A DNA stretch of 64,000 bases from Polynucleobacter finlandensis. Lineage in GTDB: Bacteria > Pseudomonadota > Gammaproteobacteria > Burkholderiales > Burkholderiaceae. The stretch is from assembly GCF_018881755.1 (NCBI RefSeq), contig NZ_JACVPS010000011.1:1-64000 (forward strand), read 5' to 3'. Both the position numbers and the translations under genes were made by a program. The notes beneath the pieces were generated by a model. It worked only from the letters and a program-made list of their open reading frames with translations. It did not search any database and was not told where the DNA came from. How positions within the stretch are numbered: position 1 is the first letter of the stretch; every line of letters begins with the position of its first letter. Below, piece by piece: positions 50,010-56,737 of the stretch.

Positions 50010-50990
50010 GTGACAACTGCTCGAATAGTAAGCCTCAATGAACTGGGAAGCGCTGACGTAATCAAATTGATTGATAAGGAATTGCCTGCACCTGGAAAAG
50101 GTGAGGTGCAACTGCGCCAAACGGCGATTGGATTTAATTTTATTGACGTTTACCAGCGCTCTGGCGTCTATCCCTTGGAGCTGCCTACCGGGCTTGGACA
50201 TGAAGCCGTCGGCGTAGTCGAGGCGCTTGGTGAGGGCGTAATAAGATTTAAGGTCGGCGATCGCGTGATGTATATGAATGCAGGTATTGGCGCTTACGCT
50301 AGCCACCGTAATGTGTCAGTCGATAAATTGGTTCCTGTACCAAGCAATGTTTCTGATGAGGTGGCAGCTGCTGTTTTCTTCAAGGCCATGACTGCTCAGT
50401 ATCTCGTGCAAAAAACCTACAAAGTAAAAGCGGGTGATGTGGTTCTGATTCATGCGGCTGCTGGCGGTGTTGGACAGATTGTTGCTGGTTGGGCAAAAGC
50501 CTTGGGCGCATTTGTGGTGGGTACTGTTGGGTCACAAGCCAAGGTCGCAGCAGCGAAAGCTGCTGGATGCGATGCAGTGGTCGATTACTCGCAAGCAAAT
50601 TGGGTTGAAGAGGTGTTAAAGGCTACAGGTGGACGTAAGGCTAATGTGGTTTATGACTCCGTAGCTAAAGATACTTTTTTAGGTTCCTTAGATTGTGTTG
50701 CGCCATTTGGTACTTTGGCACTATTTGGCGCCGCATCAGGTCCTGCTCCTGAGATTCAACCGGAGATCTTGAATAAGAAGGGCTGCCTGTTTTTAACAAG
50801 ACCTTCGGTGTTCCCGCATAACGCCACCCCTGAGTTGCTGCAAGAAAATGCCCGTGCTGTATTTGAGGCAATTGCCAGTGGCGCTGTCAAAGTGCAGATT
50901 GGCGCTCAATTTAGCTTGGAGCAGGCTGCAGATGCCCATAAAGCTGCTGAGGGTAGAAAGGTATCAGGCGCCATCATCATGATCCCTTGA
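50010..50990 (+). CDS. Quinone oxidoreductase (zeta-crystallin-like)
   Basis: A 326-residue MDR-family NADPH enzyme. GHEAVGVVEALGEGV starts the catalytic domain, and HAAAGGVGQIVAGWAKALGA (about 149-168) is the NADPH loop. It lacks the zinc ligands of alcohol dehydrogenases, as expected for QOR. The protein reduces quinones by one electron or is an enone reductase. GTG start with AAGGTG upstream. Single gene with its own terminator. Confidence 0.87.
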   Translation: MTTARIVSLNELGSADVIKLIDKELPAPGKGEVQLRQTAIGFNFIDVYQRSGVYPLELPTGLGHEAVGVVEALGEGVIRFKVGDRVMYMNAGIGAYASHRNVSVDKLVPVPSNVSDEVAAAVFFKAMTAQYLVQKTYKVKAGDVVLIHAAAGGVGQIVAGWAKALGAFVVGTVGSQAKVAAAKAAGCDAVVDYSQANWVEEVLKATGGRKANVVYDSVAKDTFLGSLDCVAPFGTLALFGAASGPAPEIQPEILNKKGCLFLTRPSVFPHNATPELLQENARAVFEAIASGAVKVQIGAQFSLEQAADAHKAAEGRKVSGAIIMIP

Positions 50991-51022
50991 TGAGCTGCTG
51001 ACATCCTGCTTTGATGCACTAG

Positions 51023-51050
51023 GCCTCGTACTTGTACGGGGCTTTTTCTT
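51023..51050 (+). terminator. Terminator after quinone oxidoreductase
   Basis: GCCTCGTA-CTTG-TACGGGGC hairpin followed by TTTTTCTTTT. Confidence 0.85.
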
Positions 51051-51104
51051 TTAAAGTCTCTAGTTGTAATATGTATGCTTAGTCCAATAAATCTAGGGGA
51101 AACA

Positions 51105-52214
51105 GTGAAGAAGACATTCATTAAACAAATTTTGGCCACAGCTCTTGCAGCCTCTTTAGCGTTTACTTCTTTTGCAAGCAATGCCTGCACCAGCTTTTTA
51201 TTAAAAGGTAGCGATGGCGGATTTGTATATGGGCGCACGATGGAATTTGGTTTACCGCTTAAATCCCAATTGACGGTCATGCCTAGAAATTTAGCGGTTC
51301 CTGGAGTGGGGATTGATAGTAAGCCTGGCTCGGGCTTAAATTGGACTACAAAATATGCTGTCGTCGGCATGAATGGCTTGGGTATGCCTGTATTGGTTGA
51401 TGGCATGAATGAAAAAGGCTTAGTGGGTGGCCTACTGAATGCCCCTAACACTGCGGTCTATCAAGTCGTCAGTCCAGCTGATTCTGCTAAGAGCATCGCC
51501 TCCATTCAGATGCTGATGTACGCCCTTACAAATTTTGCTACGGTTGATGAGGTTAAAGAAGGCTTTAAAAAGATTTATGTGAATCGCTCCATCATTCCTG
51601 CGTATAACAATAGTTCAGCTCCGGTGCGCATGACTTTGCATGATGCAAAAGGCAAGAGTATTGTGATTGAATATCTTAAGGGTGAGCTAGTTGTTACCGA
51701 CAATCCTACTGGCGTAATGACAAATGATCCAGCCTTTAGAGATCAGTTAAATAACATTGGTAATTACGCAAATCTCACCAATGTTGAAAAACCGGCGATG
51801 GTAATTAATGGCGCAACGTATGTGCCACCAAGCTCTGGTAGTGGCTTGCATGGCTTGCCAGGCGATTACTTAAGTCCAAGTCGTTTTATTCGGGCGCTAT
51901 TTTTATCTAAGTCAGCCCCTACTACCTATACCACTGCAAAACAGACCAATACTGCCTGGCATATCTTGGGAAGCTTTGACATCCCTCCGGGCGCAATTAG
52001 TTTGCCGGCAAGCAATGCCTATGGTGGTGGTGCAGGTGGCATAGAGATTACTGAGTGGACAGTTGTGGCCGATAACAAAAACATGATGTATTACGTCAAA
52101 ATGTTTGAGACAACCAATGTGCAATCTTTTGATCTGAAGAAAATGGATTTCAATGCAAAAGAGGTGAAGTACTACAGCCTAGATAAGCCGCAGTCATATA
52201 TCTCAGTAAATTAA
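51105..52214 (+). CDS. Exported linear-amide C-N hydrolase (Ntn family)
   Basis: A 369-residue choloylglycine hydrolase/penicillin V acylase relative. A signal peptide (1-27, SFASNA) ends right before Cys28-TSFLLKG. In this family the N-terminal Cys is the nucleophile, so signal cleavage itself makes the active enzyme. GRTMEFGLPL (Arg), MNEKGLVGGLLN and IEYLKGELVVTDNPTGVMTNDP (Asn) are other conserved parts. It would cleave a linear amide in the periplasm. GTG 51105 has AGGGGA upstream; ATG 51075 is possible but shifts the signal. Linked to the small gene 15 bases downstream. Confidence 0.85.
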   Translation: MKKTFIKQILATALAASLAFTSFASNACTSFLLKGSDGGFVYGRTMEFGLPLKSQLTVMPRNLAVPGVGIDSKPGSGLNWTTKYAVVGMNGLGMPVLVDGMNEKGLVGGLLNAPNTAVYQVVSPADSAKSIASIQMLMYALTNFATVDEVKEGFKKIYVNRSIIPAYNNSSAPVRMTLHDAKGKSIVIEYLKGELVVTDNPTGVMTNDPAFRDQLNNIGNYANLTNVEKPAMVINGATYVPPSSGSGLHGLPGDYLSPSRFIRALFLSKSAPTTYTTAKQTNTAWHILGSFDIPPGAISLPASNAYGGGAGGIEITEWTVVADNKNMMYYVKMFETTNVQSFDLKKMDFNAKEVKYYSLDKPQSYISVN

Positions 52215-52229
52215 AGATAAGAGGCGATG

Positions 52230-52640
52230 ATGAAGCTGATTTTGAAGTTCGCGGTTCTGTGCGCTTGCCTCATCCCTTGCTTAACAGTATTCGCTCAGCT
52301 GCCCAGTCCGCAATACTCTGAGGGTGTTGCGTACATCTCTGGTGGGGTTGGTGAAGAAGAGTCTATTGCGATTTTGTCTGAGGCTAAACAATGGCCGTTA
52401 ATGCTGGAGCTTTCTCAGATTGAAAATGGACGAGGAATTTGGATCTTTGGCGCTAGTATCAAGATTGCTAATACACAGAAAAAAATCATCTTTGATGCTC
52501 AGGCAGATGGCCCTTATATATTGATCAATATTGAGCCTGGCGAATATATTTTGCAAGCAAGCTATCAGGGCGTTGAACAAAAGCGAGCACTTTCTATAAA
52601 GGCTGGCCAGCCACAAAAGGCATCCGTCTTCTGGAAGTGA
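52230..52640 (+). CDS. Small exported beta-sandwich protein
   Basis: A 136-residue protein with a signal peptide (1-22, after VFA). The rest is Gly/Ile-rich with IVFDAQADGPYILINIEPGEYILQASYQGVEQKRALSIKAG-like strands that recall carboxypeptidase-regulatory or transthyretin-like folds (the GPY..N.EPGEY turn). No catalytic motif. Probably a periplasmic accessory of the upstream amidase; function unknown. Confidence 0.6.
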   Translation: MKLILKFAVLCACLIPCLTVFAQLPSPQYSEGVAYISGGVGEEESIAILSEAKQWPLMLELSQIENGRGIWIFGASIKIANTQKKIIFDAQADGPYILINIEPGEYILQASYQGVEQKRALSIKAGQPQKASVFWK

Positions 52641-52663
52641 TGCCTGAGATTGATTTTTAATCT

Positions 52664-52677
52664 TTGAGTGCAATCAA
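52664..52677. promoter_or_regulatory. Near-consensus FNR-type box
   Basis: TTGAG-TGCA-ATCAA, one mismatch from the FNR consensus, 107 bases before the MBL-fold gene. TATAAG at 52714-52719 is a possible -10, but the spacing (about -55) is not a favoured one. Confidence 0.35.
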
Positions 52678-52783
52678 ATTCTAAGCCTTCAAGCTTAAAT
52701 TGTTGCGCTGCCATATAAGCTAAGTACTCTTTTCTGAGCTATAGTTTTAGAAGATTTATAAAAATACAACTGGAGACTGATTT

Positions 52784-53641
52784 ATGCGTATTCATTCATT
52801 GAAAAGTTCTGTAGGTGCCACCCTCATTGCGGGCTTATTACTGGCTTTGACATCTAGCGTACAAGCGCAGGCACCTGCAACAAGTGGCGCTCAAGGAAAA
52901 ACCGAATTATTGTGGTTGGGGCAGGCGGGCTTTCGGATTAAGAGCCCTAATGGCAAGATGATTCTGATTGACCCATGGATTACTGGTGGGCCTAAAACAC
53001 CCCCAATGTATAAAACTGATTTAGCTGCGATTGGGCCAATCGATTTGTTATTGGTAACGCATGCACACGTTGACCATCTTGGTGATGCTCCAGCGATTGC
53101 CAAAATGAATAACACCAAGCTTTATGGCCCCGCCGATATGGTGACACCTTTAACTACCTTGGGAATTTTGCCGCCAGATCTTGGACATCGTTTTAATAAG
53201 ACTGGCAGTGTCACTCCATTACCAGGCATTAAGGTAACTGCAGTCCAAGCAGAGCATTCTTCATTATTGGTTTGGAAAAATCCAGCCACTGACAAGATGG
53301 AATCTCATCCTGCTGGTGAGCCAATGGGTTATATCATCCAACTAGAGAATGGCTTCAAGATTTGGCATATGGGTGACACAGGTCTCTTTAGTGATATGAA
53401 ATTCATTAGCGAGCATTACAAACCTGATCTGGTATTGATTCCGATTGGTGGCAATTTCACGATGGCGCCAGAAGATGCTGCTTATGCATTGCGTACTTGG
53501 GTTAAGCCGAAGATGGTGATCCCAATGCACTATGGTTCCAATCCGATGACCAAGGGCACGGTAGCTGAATTCCAAGAGGCGATGAAGGGAAGCTCTATCA
53601 AGATTATTCCTATGACAGAGGGTGAAACAGTTCAGTTTTAA
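52784..53641 (+). CDS. Exported metallo-beta-lactamase-fold hydrolase
   Basis: A 285-residue protein of the UlaG-like MBL group. Signal peptide 1-29 (after VQA), LLWLGQAGFRIKS, THAHVDHLGD (HxHxDH zinc site, about 90-95), AVQAEHSS, HMGDTGLF (bridging Asp) and PMHYGSNP (last His). The exported form is unusual for UlaG relatives, which are mostly cytosolic lactonases; substrate unknown. Own promoter likely; terminator follows. Confidence 0.85.
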   Translation: MRIHSLKSSVGATLIAGLLLALTSSVQAQAPATSGAQGKTELLWLGQAGFRIKSPNGKMILIDPWITGGPKTPPMYKTDLAAIGPIDLLLVTHAHVDHLGDAPAIAKMNNTKLYGPADMVTPLTTLGILPPDLGHRFNKTGSVTPLPGIKVTAVQAEHSSLLVWKNPATDKMESHPAGEPMGYIIQLENGFKIWHMGDTGLFSDMKFISEHYKPDLVLIPIGGNFTMAPEDAAYALRTWVKPKMVIPMHYGSNPMTKGTVAEFQEAMKGSSIKIIPMTEGETVQF

Positions 53642-53665
53642 TTTGCTTCAGCTTCAGTAGAAAAA

Positions 53666-53689
53666 TCCTGCGCAAGTCGCAGGGTTTTT
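53666..53689. terminator. Bidirectional terminator, convergent genes
   Basis: CCTGCG-CAAGT-CGCAGG hairpin (53668-53684 within this span) with TTTTTC after it on the plus strand and, via AAAAA before it, a T-run on the minus strand; it serves both the MBL gene and the IlvD/Edd gene. Confidence 0.82.
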
Positions 53690-53701
53690 CTTTATACGGC
53701 C

Positions 53702-55441
53702 TTAGAAAATATCTGGCTCTGGAACGGGTGCCCCAAATCCAGTTTCCAGAAAATCAAAGTCACAGCCATCTTCGGCCTGAAGGATATGTTTGCTAAACAT
53801 CCAGCCGTAACCACGCTCATATTTGGGTGGTGGTGGTATCCAGGCTGATTTTCTGGAGGCTAATTCAGCATCAGAAACTTCCAAATGAATTTTTCTCGCA
53901 TCAACATCTACCGTGATGAGATCACCCGTCTTTACAAGAGCGAGCGGACCACCAATATAGGCTTCGGGAGAGGCATGCAAAATACACGCGCCGTAACTTG
54001 TACCGCTCATTCGTGCATCGGAGAGTCGGAGCATATCTCGCACTCCTTGCTTAACGAGCTTAACTGGTATTGGTAGCATTCCCCATTCTGGCATCCCAGG
54101 GCCACCCTTGGGCCCTGCGTTTCTGAGGACAAGAATATGATCTTCGGTAACGTCGAGGTTTTCATCTTCTACTGCTTTTTTCATTTCGGGATAGCTATCA
54201 AACACTAAGGCAGGCCCAGTGTGCTTCAAGAATTTTGCAGCACAAGCGCTTGGCTTAATGACGGCGCCGCCCGGTGCAAGATTGCCCCTGAGAACTGCAA
54301 GAGCACCTTCTTGATAAATGGCAATATTTAATGGGCGGATGACATCATCATTGTGTACTTGCGCATGCTCAATATTTTTGCCTAATGTTGTTCCGGATAT
54401 CGTCATCGCATTGAGATCTAAATGCGACTGCATCTGTTTCATTAGCGCTGGCATTCCACCGGCGTAATAAAAATCTTCCATGAGATATTTCTCGCCACTA
54501 GGGCGAATATTGGCAATAACTGGGACCTTTCTACTTGCAGTATCAAAGTCATCAAGCGTAATCGTGCAGTCTTTTCCAGCTCGGCGTGACATCGCCACTA
54601 GGTGGATGATGGCATTGGTACTGCATCCCATTGCCATTGCGACGGCGATGCTATTGATGAAGTTTGCTTTAGTCAAAATCTTTGCGGGCGTGAGGTCTTC
54701 CCAAACCATATCCACTATTCGTCTGCCACATGCAGCTGCCATGCGTGGATGACTTGCATCTGCCGCAGGAATACTTGAGGCGCCTGACAATGTGAGGCCT
54801 AGAGCTTCGGCAATTCCCATCATGGTTGCTGCGGTTCCCATAGTCATGCAGGTGCCATGGCTGCGGGCAATACCACCTTCAACTTCAAGCCATTGGGCTT
54901 CTGAAATTTTTCCTGCTCGACGCTCATCCCAATATTTCCAGGCATCAGAGCCAGAGCCCAGTATTTGTCCTTTCCAATTGCCTCGCAACATCGGTCCAGC
55001 AGGCAAGTAAACAAATGGCAGACCAGCTGATAGAGCGCCCATAATTAAGCCCGGCGTTGTCTTATCGCATCCGCCCATTAGTACTGCACCATCAACAGGG
55101 TGGGAGCGAATGAGCTCTTCTGTTTCCATAGCTAGCATATTGCGATAGAGCATGGTGGTAGGTTTTACATACTGTTCTGCTAGTGAGATTGCAGGGAGCT
55201 CTAGTGGAAATCCACCGGCTTGTAAAACCCCTCGCTTGACGTCTTCTACACGCTGTTTAAAGTGGGTGTGGCAGGGGTTAATATCAGACCAAGTATTGAT
55301 GATGGCAATAACCGGTTTTCCAGACCAATCCTCCGGTCCATATCCCATTTGCATTGCTCGTGAGCGGTGTCCGAATGAGCGCAGATCATCTGGTTCAAAC
55401 CATCGTGCGCTGCGTAGTGTCTCTTTAGTCTTTTTTGTCAT
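53702..55441 (-). CDS. IlvD/Edd-family dehydratase (sugar-acid type)
   Basis: A 579-residue dehydratase. Cysteines in NPCHTH, GGCDKTTPG and GTCMTMGTA bind an Fe-S cluster; MGCSTNAIIHLVAMSRRAG and RMSGTSYGACILHASPE are family signatures. It resembles L-arabinonate/pentonate dehydratases more than IlvD proper by length and by the RSARWFEPDDLRSFGHRSR start, so a sugar-acid or other dihydroxy-acid dehydratase is likely. Single gene, divergent from Bug protein 7, suggesting they serve the same compound. Confidence 0.82.
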   Translation of the reverse strand: MTKKTKETLRSARWFEPDDLRSFGHRSRAMQMGYGPEDWSGKPVIAIINTWSDINPCHTHFKQRVEDVKRGVLQAGGFPLELPAISLAEQYVKPTTMLYRNMLAMETEELIRSHPVDGAVLMGGCDKTTPGLIMGALSAGLPFVYLPAGPMLRGNWKGQILGSGSDAWKYWDERRAGKISEAQWLEVEGGIARSHGTCMTMGTAATMMGIAEALGLTLSGASSIPAADASHPRMAAACGRRIVDMVWEDLTPAKILTKANFINSIAVAMAMGCSTNAIIHLVAMSRRAGKDCTITLDDFDTASRKVPVIANIRPSGEKYLMEDFYYAGGMPALMKQMQSHLDLNAMTISGTTLGKNIEHAQVHNDDVIRPLNIAIYQEGALAVLRGNLAPGGAVIKPSACAAKFLKHTGPALVFDSYPEMKKAVEDENLDVTEDHILVLRNAGPKGGPGMPEWGMLPIPVKLVKQGVRDMLRLSDARMSGTSYGACILHASPEAYIGGPLALVKTGDLITVDVDARKIHLEVSDAELASRKSAWIPPPPKYERGYGWMFSKHILQAEDGCDFDFLETGFGAPVPEPDIF

Positions 55442-55579
55442 TTGTTTTATTTCTTATATAAATGCTTCTATATTAGTACCGTAGGCGGGGGAGGGTATAT
55501 CAGCACTTGTTTTCTGAGTTATACCTATTTACCCTTCAAATTCTAGTCTGATATTTAATAAAACTATGGAGATGACTTG

Positions 55580-56599
55580 ATGACCGTATTTATGGCCTTT
55601 TTTAGGGCGCTGATATGCGCTAGCGTGTTTTCAGTTTCCGCTTCTATCGCATTTGCCCAGGCAGACTACCCAAATAAACCGGTGAAGATTATTGTTCCAT
55701 TCCCTGCTGGCGGAACTACGGATGTCATGGCTCGTATTTCTGCGGATCAGCTCACCAAAATCTTTAAGCAAGCTTTCATTATTGAAAATATTGGCGGTGG
55801 CGGCGGCGTGATTGGTGCTGAACGTGGAGCCAATGCTACTCCTGATGGATACACCTTGGTCATGACTGGTGTTGGCCAAAATGCAGTGGCTCATGGTTTA
55901 GATCCAAATCTGAAATACGACTCCCTAAAAGATTTTGCAAATATTTCTTTAATTGATTTGGGCCCAAACGTGCTGGTGGTGAATCCGGATCGTCCATTTA
56001 AAACCTTAAAAGATATTGTTGATTACGCCAGAGCTAATCCAGGTAAGCTGGATTATGGGTATACCTATGCATCATCAGGTCATATGGCGATGGAATTACT
56101 TCGACAAACAACTAACAATTGTGGCGATCCCAAAAAGAAAAATAATTGTGGACCGCTACCGATTGTCGGAATCCCTTATCGTGGCGGCGGCCCCTTGATG
56201 AATGCAATCCTTGCTAATGAAATTCCGATGGAATTTATTAATCAAGATGCAGCGCTTCCATATGTGCAGGCTGGTAAATTACGTCCAATTGCTGTGAGTA
56301 GTTTGCAACGTAATCCCTTATACCCAAATGTGCCAACAGTATCGGAAAGTGGTTATCCGGGATTCCAGGCTTTATCTTGGGCAGGGATTAGCGCCCCTAA
56401 GGGAACGCCCAAGATTGTTTTAGATAAGTTGGAAGCAGCCATGATTCAGGCAATGCAAGCGCCAGAGGTTAAACAGCGTTTGGAGTCAGTTGGATTTGTT
56501 ATTCCACCCCTAGGCTCAAGCGCATATAACAACTTCCTAAAGTCGGAAATCGATCAGTGGGTCACCCTAATTAAAAAGGCTGGTATCAAGCCAGAATAA
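55580..56599 (+). CDS. Bug/TctC-type binding protein 7 with Cys insert
   Basis: A 339-residue binding protein, signal peptide about 1-27 (after AFA), IIVPFPAGGTTDVMARISADQL, ENIGGGGGVIGAERGA and PYRGGGPLMNAILANE. A 15-residue insert not found in the other six Bugs here contains CGDPKKKNNC (Cys181, Cys190), probably a disulfide loop next to the ligand mouth. Divergent from the IlvD/Edd gene. GGAG precedes ATG 55580. Confidence 0.87.
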   Translation: MTVFMAFFRALICASVFSVSASIAFAQADYPNKPVKIIVPFPAGGTTDVMARISADQLTKIFKQAFIIENIGGGGGVIGAERGANATPDGYTLVMTGVGQNAVAHGLDPNLKYDSLKDFANISLIDLGPNVLVVNPDRPFKTLKDIVDYARANPGKLDYGYTYASSGHMAMELLRQTTNNCGDPKKKNNCGPLPIVGIPYRGGGPLMNAILANEIPMEFINQDAALPYVQAGKLRPIAVSSLQRNPLYPNVPTVSESGYPGFQALSWAGISAPKGTPKIVLDKLEAAMIQAMQAPEVKQRLESVGFVIPPLGSSAYNNFLKSEIDQWVTLIKKAGIKPE

Positions 56600-56670
56600 T
56601 CAGTAACAAGGGGTTAATATGCTTTTGAGTTCTATTAGGACTCAAAATTCATACTGCAGTGCACTAAAGT

Positions 56671-56712
56671 TTGTTCTATATCAAATTGCTTGCTCCATGG
56701 TTGACCGATACT
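56671..56712 (+). promoter_or_regulatory. Candidate FNR class II promoter, Pat-like gene
   Basis: TTGTT-CTAT-ATCAA (56671-56684, one mismatch to FNR consensus) and GATACT (56707-56712) as -10. The predicted start near 56719 puts the box at -41.5. Between 56623 and 56647 a TTTTGAGT/ACTCAAAA inverted repeat lies upstream; no T-run follows it. Confidence 0.5.
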
Positions 56713-56737
56713 GAGGGTTAACCATAGATCGATCGCC

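Noticed and set aside
56620-56715. Possible 31-codon gene beginning ATG CTT TTG after an AAGGGG site
   Set aside because: Too short, no recognisable motif, and it overlaps the candidate FNR promoter and an inverted repeat of the Pat-like gene.
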